Both the position numbers and the translations under genes were made by a program. Positions 32,646-41,639 of a DNA stretch of 64,000 bases are shown in pieces. The stretch is taken from positions 124,001-188,000 of the forward strand of contig NZ_JAIWNC010000009.1 in assembly GCF_020216025.1 (NCBI RefSeq), given 5' to 3'. Source of the DNA: Jidongwangia harbinensis. Its GTDB lineage: Bacteria > Actinomycetota > Actinomycetes > Mycobacteriales > Micromonosporaceae. Under the pieces are notes generated by a model that ran no database searches, was not told the origin of the DNA, and saw only the letters and a program-made list of their open reading frames with translations. Numbering within the stretch: position 1 is the stretch's first letter; every line of letters begins with the position of its first letter.

Positions 32646-33410
32646 TCAGCCCGCGGAGACGCTGATCTCGAACGAGTAGCGGCTGGCGCGGTACACGTGG
32701 CTGCCGTACTCCAGCGGCCGCCCGCCCGCGTCCCAGGCGGTGCGGGTCATGGTGAGCAGCGACGAGCCCCGCTTCTCCTGCAGCACCCGGGCCTCGCCGG
32801 CGTTCGCCGGGCGCGCGCCGATCACCTGCGTCGCGTTGCGCGGCACGTGGCCGGCCCGGCGCAGCAGCTCGTACAGGCCGTGGTCGGCCAGGTCGTGGAC
32901 GGCGAGCCGGATCAGGTCGACCGGGATCGCGTTGTGCATCAGCGCGAGCGGCTCACCGCCGGCGTAGCGCAGCCGCTCGATCCAGGTCACCTCGGTGCCG
33001 CGGGGGAGTTCCAGCGCGTCCGCGACCGTGTCCGGGGCCGGGACGACGCGCAGCGCCAGCACCTCGGTCCGCGGTTTGCGGTCCGCCGCGACCAGGTCGT
33101 CGTACAGGCTGGTGAGTTCCACCGGCCGGCGGACCTTGGGGTGCACCACCTGGGTGCCGACGCCGCGTTTGCGGACCAGCATGCCGCGCTCCACCAGGTA
33201 CTGGATCGCGCGCCGGGTGGTGGGCCGGGACACCCCGAGCCGCTCGGCGAGGTCGACCTCGTTCTCGATCCGCGCGCCGACCCCGATCTCCCCGTTCTCG
33301 ATCAGCTCCTGCAGGCGGGTGGCCACCTGGAAGTACAGCGGGACCGGGCTGGTCCGGTCCAGCTCGCCGGGGCGGACCGGGCTGCGCGGCGGGGACAGTT
33401 CTGGCGTCAT
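32646..33410 (-). CDS. iolR: GntR-family (HutC/UTRA) regulator, IolR-like
   Basis: This 254-residue repressor has the GntR winged helix (LYFQVATRLQELIENGEIG, then NEVDLAERLGVSRPTTRRAI, then YLVERGMLVRKRGVGTQV) and a UTRA effector domain (WIERLRYAGGEPLALMHNAI, ending RASRYSFEISVS). It is divergent from the inositol operon, as is iolR in Corynebacterium, so it likely represses iol genes and responds to an inositol catabolite. ATG 33410 is the better start; an upstream frame begins at 33467. The palindrome TTTGTCATGACAAA in the gap (33432-33445) fits the IolR consensus KGWCHTRACA as I recall it. Confidence 0.88.
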   Translation of the reverse strand: MTPELSPPRSPVRPGELDRTSPVPLYFQVATRLQELIENGEIGVGARIENEVDLAERLGVSRPTTRRAIQYLVERGMLVRKRGVGTQVVHPKVRRPVELTSLYDDLVAADRKPRTEVLALRVVPAPDTVADALELPRGTEVTWIERLRYAGGEPLALMHNAIPVDLIRLAVHDLADHGLYELLRRAGHVPRNATQVIGARPANAGEARVLQEKRGSSLLTMTRTAWDAGGRPLEYGSHVYRASRYSFEISVSAG

Positions 33411-33431
33411 GGCACCCCCATGGTTCGTCAG

Positions 33432-33445
33432 TTTGTCATGACAAA
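33432..33445. promoter_or_regulatory. Perfect palindromic operator for the inositol regulator
   Basis: TTTGTCATGACAAA, a perfect 14-bp palindrome, lies in the divergent gap 21 nt before the regulator ATG and just upstream of the -35 box of the iol promoter. The inner TGTCATGACA fits the known IolR-type motif. Confidence 0.75.
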
Positions 33446-33448
33446 GTA

Positions 33449-33477
33449 TTGACGCGGAAGCCCTCACGTTATTACAT
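33449..33477 (+). promoter_or_regulatory. Promoter of the iol operon
   Basis: TTGACG (33449-33454) and TTACAT (33472-33477) are separated by 17 bp. The operator abuts the -35 box, so a bound repressor would block RNA polymerase. The -10 is imperfect. It gives a leader of about 110 nt before iolC. Confidence 0.55.
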
Positions 33478-33594
33478 CGACATCAGCGAACCCCGATTCG
33501 CCCTCTGTTTTCACCGCGCCGTAACCCGCACGGCACACCGGCCTCCGCTCCGGCCGCCCCGCTCTTCCCGAGACGTACGCCCGAGGGGATGCGC

Positions 33595-34551
33595 ATGCCC
33601 GCAGACGAGGTACTGACCATGGGACGTATCGGCGTAGACCTGTACCCACAGCAGATCGGCGTGTCGCTGCGCGCGGTGCGTACCTTCGCGAAGTTCCTCG
33701 GCGGCAGCCCGACCAACGTGGCGGTGGCCGCGGCCCGGTACGGCCGCCGCAGCGCCGTCATCACCCGCACCGGCGACGACCCGTTCGGCGCGTTCGTGCA
33801 CGACGCGCTGCGCGGCTTCGGCGTCGACGACCGGTACGTCACCCCGGTGCCGGCCCTGCCCACCCCGGTGACGTTCTGCGAGATCTTCCCGCCGGACGAC
33901 TTTCCGCTCTACTTCTACCGCTACCCCAAGGCGCCGGACCTGGAGATCCGGGCCGACGACCTGGATCCGGCCGCGATCGCCGCCGCCGACGTCTTCTGGG
34001 TCACCGGCACCGGGCTGTGCGCCGAGCCGAGCCGGACCGCCACGCTGGCCGCCCTGCGGACCCGGGACCGGGCCGGCATCACCGTGTTCGACCTGGACTA
34101 CCGGCCGATGTTCTGGTCGTCGCGGGACGAGGCGCGGCACTGGGTCCGGCAGGCACTGCCGTACGCGACCGTGGCGGTGGGCAACCGCGACGAGTGCGAG
34201 ACGGCCGTGGGGGAACGGGACCCGCACCGGGCCGCCGCCGCGCTGCACGACGCGGGCGTCGACCTGGCCGTGGTGAAGCAGGGCCCGCGCGGCGTGCTCG
34301 CCTCCCGGCGCTCGACCGGCGAACTGCTCGAGGTACCGCCGGTCGAGGTGGCCGTGGTCAACGGGCTCGGCGCCGGGGACGCGTTCGGCGGTGCGCTCTG
34401 CCACGGGCTGCTGTCCGGATGGGACCTGGCGACCACCGTCCGGTTCGCCAATGCGGCCGGTGCCATCGTCGCGTCCCGGCTGTCCTGCGCCGACGCGATG
34501 CCCACCGAGGACGAGGTCCGCGACCTGATGCAGGTGGCCGGCCATGCCTGA
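33595..34551 (+). CDS. iolC: 5-dehydro-2-deoxygluconokinase (PfkB family)
   Basis: This kinase phosphorylates 2-deoxy-5-keto-gluconate in myo-inositol catabolism. The 318-residue PfkB protein has TMGRIGVDLYP, KFLGGSPTNVAVAAARYGRR (substrate loop), TRTGDDPFGAFV and the catalytic block GLGAGDAFGGALCHGLL with its base Asp. The start at ATG 33595 has GAGGGG at 6 nt; the ATG at 33589 is too close. It is first in the iol operon and overlaps the next gene by 8 bp. It is cytoplasmic. Confidence 0.93.
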   Translation: MPADEVLTMGRIGVDLYPQQIGVSLRAVRTFAKFLGGSPTNVAVAAARYGRRSAVITRTGDDPFGAFVHDALRGFGVDDRYVTPVPALPTPVTFCEIFPPDDFPLYFYRYPKAPDLEIRADDLDPAAIAAADVFWVTGTGLCAEPSRTATLAALRTRDRAGITVFDLDYRPMFWSSRDEARHWVRQALPYATVAVGNRDECETAVGERDPHRAAAALHDAGVDLAVVKQGPRGVLASRRSTGELLEVPPVEVAVVNGLGAGDAFGGALCHGLLSGWDLATTVRFANAAGAIVASRLSCADAMPTEDEVRDLMQVAGHA

Positions 34552-35413
34552 CCTGGAGCAGCTCGTCGCCACCCGGGTGCACCGGCCGGACGCCATCGCG
34601 GCGGCCGCCGCGGCCCGGCGCCGGCCGGCCTCGCTGTTCGGCGGGCACGGCCGGATGATGATCATCGCGGCCGACCACCCGGCCCGGGGCGCGCTGAGCG
34701 CCGGCGCCGACCCGCTGGCCATGGCGAACCGGGTCGACCTGCTGGACCGGGTCTGCACCGCGCTGGCCCGGCCCGGCGTCAACGGCGTGCTCGGCACCCC
34801 GGACATCCTCGAGGACCTGCTGCTGCTCGGCGCGCTCGAGGACAAGGTGGTGGTCGGGTCGATGAACCGGGGCGGGCTGGCCGGCACCGCGTTCGAGATC
34901 GACGACCGGTTCACCGCGTACGACGCGGACAGCCTCGCCGCGGCCGGGTTCACCGGCGGCAAGATGCTGCTGCGGATCGACCCGGACGACGCCGGCACGG
35001 TGTCCACCCTGGAGTCCTGCGGGCAGGCCGTGCGGGACCTCGCCGGCCACCGGCTGATGGCCATGGTGGAGCCGTTCATCGCGCGCCGGGTCGACGGCCG
35101 GGTGCGCAACGAACTCACCGCCGAGGCGATGATCCGGGCCACGACCGTGGCGGCCGGGCTGGGCACGTCGTCCGCGTACACCTGGCTCAAGGTCCCGGTG
35201 GTGGACGAGATGGACCGGGTCATGGCCGCCACCACGTTGCCCGCACTGATCCTCGGCGGCGAGGTGTCCGCGGACCCGGACGCTCTCTACACCCGGTGGA
35301 GCAAGGCGCTGGCGCTGCCCACGGTGCAGGGCCTGGTGATCGGGCGCAGCCTGCTGTACCCGCCGTCCGGCGACGTGGCGGCCGCGGTGGACCGGGCGGT
35401 GAGTTTGCTGTGA
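34544..35413 (+). CDS. Cgl0159-like (beta/alpha)8 aldolase-fold protein
   Basis: This 289-residue TIM-barrel protein contains MMIIAADHPARGALSAG, NGVLGTPDILEDLL, TGGKMLLRIDPDD and VSADPDALYTRW. It matches the Cgl0159-type genes of the Corynebacterium iol cluster, which lie beside iolC as here. It may substitute for or assist the class-II aldolase IolJ in cleaving 2-deoxy-5-keto-gluconate-6-phosphate; this is inference. No separate IolJ gene occurs in the window, which supports that role. It overlaps iolC by 8 bp and iolB by 4 bp. Confidence 0.85.
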   Translation: MPDLEQLVATRVHRPDAIAAAAAARRRPASLFGGHGRMMIIAADHPARGALSAGADPLAMANRVDLLDRVCTALARPGVNGVLGTPDILEDLLLLGALEDKVVVGSMNRGGLAGTAFEIDDRFTAYDADSLAAAGFTGGKMLLRIDPDDAGTVSTLESCGQAVRDLAGHRLMAMVEPFIARRVDGRVRNELTAEAMIRATTVAAGLGTSSAYTWLKVPVVDEMDRVMAATTLPALILGGEVSADPDALYTRWSKALALPTVQGLVIGRSLLYPPSGDVAAAVDRAVSLL

Positions 35414-36306
35414 CCGTGCCGGCGCGGGTGAATCCGCTGGTGCCGCGGGGCAGCAGCGCGGAGCAGCCGTTCGACGTGGTGGTCACGCCGGAACGGGCCG
35501 GCTGGGGGTACAGCGGACTGCGGGTGGTGGACCTGCCGGCCGGTGGACGGGCCCGGCTGCACACCGGCGGCGACGAGATGCTGGTGCTGCCGCTGTCCGG
35601 CGGCTGCGAGGTGACCTGCGACGACGAGCGGCTCACCCTGACCGGGCGCCGGTCGGTGTTCTCCCGGGTCACCGACTTCGCGTACCTGCCCCGGGACGCC
35701 GCGGTCACGGTGCGGGCGCCGGTCGGCGGGCGGTTCGCGCTGCCGTCCGCGCGGGCGGACCGCAGGCTGCCGTTCCGGTACGGCGCCGCCGAGGACGTGC
35801 CGGTGGAGTTGCGCGGTGCCGGGCAGGCGAGCCGGCAGGTCAACAACTTCTGCACCCCGGGGGCGTTCGAGGCGGACCGGCTGATCGCCTGCGAGGTGCT
35901 CACCCCGGGCGGCAACTGGTCGTCGTACCCGCCGCACAAGCACGACGAGGCCGGCGACGGCGAGTCGTCGCTGGAGGAGATCTACTACTTCGAGGTGGCG
36001 CCGTCGCCGTCCGGCACGCCGGGCAGCGCCTACCAGCGGGTGTACGGCCACCCGGACCGCCCGATCGACGTGTGCGCCGAGGTGCGCAGCGGCGACGTGG
36101 TGCTGATCCCGTACGGCTGGCACGGCCCGTCGATGGCCGCGCCCGGCTACCACCTCTACTACCTCAACGTCATGGCCGGGCCGGGCGCACGGGAGTGGCT
36201 GGTCCGCGACGACCCGGCGCACGGCTGGGTCCGCGGCACCTGGACCGGCCAGTCCGTGGACCCGCGGCTGCCGCTGACGAGCTGTTCGGAGAGGACGCGA
36301 TCGTGA
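35410..36306 (+). CDS. iolB: 5-deoxy-glucuronate isomerase
   Basis: This 298-residue cupin-type isomerase converts 5-deoxy-glucuronate to 2-deoxy-5-keto-gluconate. It has two cupin halves. The second shows SSYPPHKHDE, EEIYYFEV and VVLIPYGWHGPS, the metal-binding set of IolB. The GTG start overlaps the previous stop as GTGA. The C-terminus (LPLTSCSERTRS) ends in a GTGA overlap with iolD. Confidence 0.95.
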   Translation: MTVPARVNPLVPRGSSAEQPFDVVVTPERAGWGYSGLRVVDLPAGGRARLHTGGDEMLVLPLSGGCEVTCDDERLTLTGRRSVFSRVTDFAYLPRDAAVTVRAPVGGRFALPSARADRRLPFRYGAAEDVPVELRGAGQASRQVNNFCTPGAFEADRLIACEVLTPGGNWSSYPPHKHDEAGDGESSLEEIYYFEVAPSPSGTPGSAYQRVYGHPDRPIDVCAEVRSGDVVLIPYGWHGPSMAAPGYHLYYLNVMAGPGAREWLVRDDPAHGWVRGTWTGQSVDPRLPLTSCSERTRS

Positions 36307-38150
36307 GGCTTACCGTCGCTCAGGCCGTGGTGCGGTTCCTGGCGAACCAGTGGACCGAGCGCGACGGCGCCGAGCACCGTACCGTCGCCGGCTGCCTCGG
36401 CATCTTCGGCCACGGCAACGTGGCCGGTCTCGGCCAGGCGCTGCTGCAGGCGCAGCGCACCGGCGCCGACGACCTTCCGTACCGCCTGGCCCGTAACGAG
36501 CAGGCCATGGTGCACACCGCGGCCGGGTACGCCCGGATGACCAACCGGCTGTCCACCCTGGCCTGCACCGCGTCGATCGGGCCCGGCTCGACGAACATGC
36601 TCACCGGCGCCGCGCTGGCCACGGTCAACCGGCTGCCCGTGCTGCTGCTGCCCAGCGACGTCTTCGCCACCCGGGTGGCCGCGCCGGTACTGCAGGAACT
36701 GGAGGACCCGCGCGGCTACGACGTGTCGGTCAACGACGCGTTCCGGCCGCTGTCGCGGTTCTTCGACCGGATCTGGCGCCCGGAGCAGCTGCCGTCCGCG
36801 CTGCTCGCCGCCATGCGGGTGCTGACCGACCCGGCCGAGACCGGCGCGGTCACCCTCTGCCTGCCGCAGGACGTGCAGGCCGAGGCGTACGACTACCCCG
36901 ACTCGCTGTTCGCGAGGCGGGTGTGGCACGTCGCCCGCCCGGTGCCGGAGCCCGCCGCTCTGGCCCGGGCGGTCGAGGTGATCCGGTCCGCCGAACGCCC
37001 GCTGATCGTCGCGGGCGGCGGCGTGATCTACGCGGAGGCCACCGCCGAGCTGGACGCGCTGGCCCGGGCCACCGGGATCCCGGTGGCCGACACCCAGGCC
37101 GGCAAGGGCGCGGTGCGCTGGGACCACCCGAACGCGGTCGGCGGCCTCGGCTCGACCGGCACCCCGGTGGCCAACCGGCTGGCCCGCGAGGCGGACGTGG
37201 TGATCGGCATCGGCACCCGGTACAGCGACTTCACCACCGCGTCGCACACCGCGTTCCAGCACCCGGACGTGCGGTTCGTGAACGTCAACGTGGCGGCGTT
37301 CGACGCGGCCAAGCTCGCCGCCACCGGTGTGGTGGCGGACGCCCGCGCCGCGGCGGCCGCGCTGGCCACGTCGATCGGCCGGACCTGGGACCGTACCTGG
37401 GCGGACGAGGTGGCGGCGTGGCAGCGCACGGTGGACGCGGCGTACCACGCCGGGCACGGGCCGTTGCCGTCGCAGGCCGAGGTGATCGGCGCGGTGAACG
37501 ACGCCTGCGGCGAGCGGGACGTGGTGGTGCAGGCGGCCGGCAGCATGCCCGGCGACCTGCAGCTGCTCTGGCGGGCCCGGGACCCGAAGCAGTACCACGT
37601 CGAGTACGGCTACTCCTGCATGGGCTTCGAGATCGCCGGCGCGCTCGGGATCAAGCTGGCCGACCCCGGGCGCGAGGTGTACGCGCTGGTCGGCGACGGC
37701 TCGTACCTGATGATGGCGCAGGAGATCGTCACCGCGGTCGCCGAGGGCATCAAGCTGGTCGTGGTGCTCGTGCAGAACCACGGCTTCGCCTCGATCGGCG
37801 CGCTGTCCGAGTCGCTCGGCTCGCAGCGCTTCGGCACCAGCTACCGCTACCGCACCGGCGGCGACTACGGCGGCGACCGGCTGCCGGTCGACCTGGCCGC
37901 CAACGCGGAGAGCCTGGGCGCCGCGGTGATCCGCTGCCGCACCGTCGCCGACCTCGTCGAGGGCCTGAAGCGGGCCCGCGAGTCCGACCGGCTCACCGTG
38001 GTGCACATCGAGACCGACCCGCACTCCACCGTCCCCGGCTCGGACAGCTGGTGGGACGTGCCGGTGTCCGAGGTGTCCGAACTGGACAGCACCCGCGACG
38101 CCTACGCCGGGTACCGGTCCGCCAAGCGACTCCAACGCCCCTACCTGTAG
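36303..38150 (+). CDS. iolD: 3D-(3,5/4)-trihydroxycyclohexane-1,2-dione hydrolase
   Basis: This 615-residue ThDP-dependent enzyme opens the inosose-derived diketone ring to 5-deoxy-glucuronate. The catalytic Glu and ThDP-binding parts are visible: GIFGHGNVAGLGQALLQ, RNEQAMVHTAAGYARM, and the Mg/ThDP motif VGDGSYLMMAQEIVTAV ending in QNHGF. Length and order match IolD. It is coupled to iolB by a GTGA overlap and followed 13 bp later by the aldehyde dehydrogenase gene. Confidence 0.96.
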   Translation: MRLTVAQAVVRFLANQWTERDGAEHRTVAGCLGIFGHGNVAGLGQALLQAQRTGADDLPYRLARNEQAMVHTAAGYARMTNRLSTLACTASIGPGSTNMLTGAALATVNRLPVLLLPSDVFATRVAAPVLQELEDPRGYDVSVNDAFRPLSRFFDRIWRPEQLPSALLAAMRVLTDPAETGAVTLCLPQDVQAEAYDYPDSLFARRVWHVARPVPEPAALARAVEVIRSAERPLIVAGGGVIYAEATAELDALARATGIPVADTQAGKGAVRWDHPNAVGGLGSTGTPVANRLAREADVVIGIGTRYSDFTTASHTAFQHPDVRFVNVNVAAFDAAKLAATGVVADARAAAAALATSIGRTWDRTWADEVAAWQRTVDAAYHAGHGPLPSQAEVIGAVNDACGERDVVVQAAGSMPGDLQLLWRARDPKQYHVEYGYSCMGFEIAGALGIKLADPGREVYALVGDGSYLMMAQEIVTAVAEGIKLVVVLVQNHGFASIGALSESLGSQRFGTSYRYRTGGDYGGDRLPVDLAANAESLGAAVIRCRTVADLVEGLKRARESDRLTVVHIETDPHSTVPGSDSWWDVPVSEVSELDSTRDAYAGYRSAKRLQRPYL

Positions 38151-38163
38151 GAAGGCCCCACTC

Positions 38164-39660
38164 GTGACGACCATCCAGCACTGGATCGGCGGCGGCACCA
38201 CGCCCGGCACCGGCACCCGCCGGTCCGCCGTCTACCACCCCGCGACCGGCGCGCAGCAGCACGAGGTGGTGCTGGCCGAGGCCGCCGACGTGGACGCCGC
38301 GGTGACCGCCGCGCGGACCGCGTTCGCGTCCTGGAGCCAGGCCTCGCTGAGCAAGCGGGCCAAGGTCCTGTTCGCGTTCCGCGAGCTGGTCAACGCGAAC
38401 GTCGACCGGCTCGCCGAGATCGTCTCCGACGAGCACGGCAAGGTGCTCTCCGACGCCGCCGGCGAGGTGCAGCGCGGCCTGGAGGTGGTGGAGTTCGCGT
38501 GCGGCATCCCGCACCTGCTCAAGGGCGAGTACTCGGACCAGGCGTCGACCGGCGTGGACGTGTTCAGCTTCCGCGAGCCGCTCGGCGTGGTCGCCGGGAT
38601 CACCCCGTTCAACTTCCCGGTGATGGTGCCGATGTGGATGCACCCGGTCGCCATCGCCTGCGGCAACACGTTCGTGCTCAAGCCCAGCGAACGCGACCCG
38701 TCGGCGTCCAACTACGTCGCCGAGCTGTGGCGGCGGGCCGGCCTGCCGGACGGCGTCTTCAACGTGGTGCACGGCGACAAGGTGGCGGTGGACGCGATCC
38801 TGGACCACCCGGACGTGGCCGCGGTGTCGTTCGTCGGCTCCACCCCGATCGCGAGGTACCTGCACGGCCGGGCCACCGCGACCGGCAAGCGGGTGCAGGC
38901 GCTCGGCGGCGCCAAGAACCACGCGATCGTGCTGCCGGACGCGGACCTGGAGTTCGCCGCCCGGCACCTGACCGCGGCCGCGTTCGGCTCGGCCGGGGAG
39001 CGGTGCATGGCGATCTCCGCGGCGGTCGCCGTGGGCGGTGCCGGCGATCCGCTGCTGGACCTGCTGAACCGCCGCGCCGCCGAGATCGTGGTCGGCCCCG
39101 GACGGGACCCGAAGAGCGAGATGGGCCCGGTCGTCACGGCCGCCGCCAAGACCCGGATCGAGTCGCTGATCACCGCCGGCGAGCAGCAGGGCGCGAAGGT
39201 CACGGTGGACGGCCGCGGCTACACCGTGCCCGGACACGAGGACGGCTTCTTCGTCGGCCCGACCGTGCTCGACGGCGTCGGCACCGGGATGGACGTCTAC
39301 ACCGAGGAGATCTTCGGCCCGGTGCTGTCCGTGGTGCGCAGCGACAGCGTGGACGCGGCGATCGACCTGATCAACGCGAACCCGTACGGCAACGGCACGG
39401 CGATCTTCACCGGCAGCGGCGAGGCGGCCCGCCGGTTCCAGCGCGGGGTGCGGGTCGGGATGATCGGTGTCAACGTGCCGATCCCGGTGCCGATGGCGTA
39501 CTACTCCTTCGGCGGCTGGAAGGACTCGCTCTTCGGCGACAAGCACGTCCACGGCCCCGAGGGGGTGTCGTTCTACACCCGCGGCAAGGTCGTCACCTCC
39601 CGCTGGCCGCACGTCGAGCACGCGCACGGCGCCAGCCTGCACTTCCCGACCGCGACCTGA
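38164..39660 (+). CDS. mmsA: Methylmalonate-semialdehyde dehydrogenase (CoA-acylating)
   Basis: This 498-residue CoA-dependent aldehyde dehydrogenase (IolA/MmsA) converts malonic semialdehyde to acetyl-CoA, the last step of inositol breakdown. Key parts: ITPFNFPVMVPMWMHPVAIA, FVLKPSERDP, GSTPIARYLH, GGAKNHAIV, catalytic Cys281 in SAGERCMAIS, and EEIFGPVLSVVR. The GTG start at 38164 follows AGGAAGG. The gene sits between iolD and iolE, which assigns it to this pathway rather than to valine degradation. Confidence 0.95.
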   Translation: MTTIQHWIGGGTTPGTGTRRSAVYHPATGAQQHEVVLAEAADVDAAVTAARTAFASWSQASLSKRAKVLFAFRELVNANVDRLAEIVSDEHGKVLSDAAGEVQRGLEVVEFACGIPHLLKGEYSDQASTGVDVFSFREPLGVVAGITPFNFPVMVPMWMHPVAIACGNTFVLKPSERDPSASNYVAELWRRAGLPDGVFNVVHGDKVAVDAILDHPDVAAVSFVGSTPIARYLHGRATATGKRVQALGGAKNHAIVLPDADLEFAARHLTAAAFGSAGERCMAISAAVAVGGAGDPLLDLLNRRAAEIVVGPGRDPKSEMGPVVTAAAKTRIESLITAGEQQGAKVTVDGRGYTVPGHEDGFFVGPTVLDGVGTGMDVYTEEIFGPVLSVVRSDSVDAAIDLINANPYGNGTAIFTGSGEAARRFQRGVRVGMIGVNVPIPVPMAYYSFGGWKDSLFGDKHVHGPEGVSFYTRGKVVTSRWPHVEHAHGASLHFPTAT

Positions 39661-39669
39661 GGAGCTCTC

Positions 39670-40608
39670 ATGACCGACGTGGCACCGATCCGGCACCTGC
39701 AGCTGGGCAGCTGCCCCGACTCGTGGGGCGTGTGGTTCGCCGACGACCCCCGGCAGACGCCGTGGCAGCGCTTCCTCGACGAGCTGGCCGGCGCCGGGTA
39801 CCGCTGGCTCGAGCTGGGTCCGTACGGCTACCTGCCCACCGACCCGGCGCAGCTGGCCGACGAGCTGGCCGGGCGCGGGCTGTCCTGCGCCGGCGGCACC
39901 GTGGCCGGCGCCGGTGGACCGCACAAGGACTTCGCGGCGGTGGTCGCGGAGACCCGCAAGGTGGCCGAGCTGACCCGGGCGCTCGGCGCCGAGAATCTGA
40001 TCTTCGTGCCGGTGCCGGGGTACCGGGACGACGTCACCGGGGCCTACCACGAACCGGCGGAACTCAGCCCGGAACGCTGGCGGGCCCTGGTGGACAACAG
40101 CAACACGCTCGGCCGGATGCTGGCCGAGGAGTACGGCCTGAAGATGCGCTTCCACCCGCATGCCGACTACCACGTCGAGACGCAGGCACAGACCGAACGG
40201 TTCCTGGCCGACACCGATCCCGCGTACGTCTCGCTGTGCCTGGACACCGGCCACCTCGCGTACCGCAACGCGGACGTCCCAGCCGTCATCCGCAAGTATC
40301 CGGACCGGATCGGCTACGTGCACATCAAGCAGATGGACCCGGCGGTCGCCGAGCGGGCCCGCGCGCAGGACCTGCCGTTCGGGCAGGCCGTCGCGCAGGG
40401 CGCGAGCGTGGAGCCGCCGGCCGGGGCACCGGACGTCCCCGCCGTGCTGGAGGCGCTGCGCGAGCTGGACGCCGAACTGTTCGTCGTCGTCGAGCAGGAC
40501 ATGTACCCGGTCGACTTCGACGTGCCGCTGCCGATCGCCACGCGCACCCGGCAGTACCTCAACTCCGTCGGCCTGCACTCGGGCGGCGGGCACCGTTCTC
40601 ACCGGTAA
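39670..40608 (+). CDS. iolE: Inosose dehydratase
   Basis: This 312-residue TIM-barrel protein of the AP-endonuclease-2 superfamily dehydrates 2-keto-myo-inositol. Metal-site strands are visible: LQLGSCPDSWGVWF, WLELGPYGYLPT, RFHPHADYHVET, LCLDTGHLAY and YVHIKQMDP. ATG 39670 follows GGAG. It is 14 bp upstream of the ABC binding-protein gene. Confidence is high from family and operon context. Confidence 0.93.
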   Translation: MTDVAPIRHLQLGSCPDSWGVWFADDPRQTPWQRFLDELAGAGYRWLELGPYGYLPTDPAQLADELAGRGLSCAGGTVAGAGGPHKDFAAVVAETRKVAELTRALGAENLIFVPVPGYRDDVTGAYHEPAELSPERWRALVDNSNTLGRMLAEEYGLKMRFHPHADYHVETQAQTERFLADTDPAYVSLCLDTGHLAYRNADVPAVIRKYPDRIGYVHIKQMDPAVAERARAQDLPFGQAVAQGASVEPPAGAPDVPAVLEALRELDAELFVVVEQDMYPVDFDVPLPIATRTRQYLNSVGLHSGGGHRSHR

Positions 40609-40621
40609 GGGAAGGAGCACC

Positions 40622-41614
40622 ATGACGACCAGGCGCTTCGGGGTACGGCTTCTCGCGGTCGCGGCGGTGGTGACGCTCGGGGCCACCGCCTGCAGCGGCG
40701 GCGGACGGGAGCGGACCGACGACAGCGACTCCGGCGGCGGCAACGCCCCCGGCAGCTCCGGCTTCACCATCGCGTTCATCACCCACGAGACGCCCGGCGA
40801 CACGTTCTGGGACAAGGTGAAGAACGGCGCGCAGCAGGCCGCCAAGGACACCGGGGTCACGCTCAAGTACTCCAACGACCCGGACGCCGCCAAGCAGGCG
40901 GTGCTGATCCAGAACGCGGTGGACTCCAAGGTCAGTGGCATCGCCACCACGCTGGTCACCCCGAACGCGCTGGCCGGTTCCGTCAAGGCGGCGACCGACG
41001 CGAAGATCCCGGTGGTCGGCTTCAACTCCGGCCTGGACCAGTACCGGCAGCTCGGCGCGCTGATGTACTTCGGGTCGGACGAGACGCTGGCCGGTCAGTC
41101 CGCCGGGCAGCGGATCGCCCAGGACGGCGGCAAGCACCCGCTGTGCGTCATCCAGCAGGCCGGGTCGGTGGCCCTGGAGGCCCGGTGCGCGGGCGTCAAG
41201 AGTGCCGTGCCGGGCTCGGAGAACATCCAGGTCAACGGCGCCGACGACGCGGCGGTCACGTCCACGCTGCAGGCGAAGCTGTCGCAGGACAAGTCCATCG
41301 ACTACATCGTCACGCTGGGCGCGCCGCAGGCGGTGGACGCGATCAAGGCGATCGAGCAGGCGGGCAGCTCCGCCAAGATCGTCACCTTCGACCTCAACGC
41401 CCAGGTGGCTCAGGACATCCAGGACGGCAGGATCGAGTTCTCCATCGACCAGCAGCCGTACGTCCAGGGCTACCTGGCGGTCACGTCGCTCTACCTGAAC
41501 CTGAAGAACGGCAACGACATCGGTGGCGGCAAGGCCGTGCTCACCGGACCGTCCTTCGTGGATGGAACGAACATCGCCACCATCCTGCCGTTCACCAAGA
41601 ACAACACCCGCTGA
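40622..41614 (+). CDS. Inositol/sugar ABC transporter substrate-binding lipoprotein
   Basis: This 330-residue lipoprotein has a signal peptide and a lipobox around LGATAC with Cys24 as the lipid anchor, followed by a Gly/Ser spacer. It is a periplasmic-binding-protein type 1 (ribose/inositol class) protein: FTIAFITHETPGDTFWDKV, IPVVGFNSG, YFGSDETLAGQSAGQRI and IVTLGAPQAVDAIKAIEQ. It is likely the inositol receptor of the transporter encoded by the next two genes; ligand inferred from the operon. Confidence 0.92.
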   Translation: MTTRRFGVRLLAVAAVVTLGATACSGGGRERTDDSDSGGGNAPGSSGFTIAFITHETPGDTFWDKVKNGAQQAAKDTGVTLKYSNDPDAAKQAVLIQNAVDSKVSGIATTLVTPNALAGSVKAATDAKIPVVGFNSGLDQYRQLGALMYFGSDETLAGQSAGQRIAQDGGKHPLCVIQQAGSVALEARCAGVKSAVPGSENIQVNGADDAAVTSTLQAKLSQDKSIDYIVTLGAPQAVDAIKAIEQAGSSAKIVTFDLNAQVAQDIQDGRIEFSIDQQPYVQGYLAVTSLYLNLKNGNDIGGGKAVLTGPSFVDGTNIATILPFTKNNTR

Positions 41615-41639
41615 CCTTCTCCGGGATCGGAGTACAGCC

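Noticed and set aside
37993..41025. 1010-codon minus-strand frame
   Set aside because: Antisense to the mmsA-iolE block; no protein features and no start signal.
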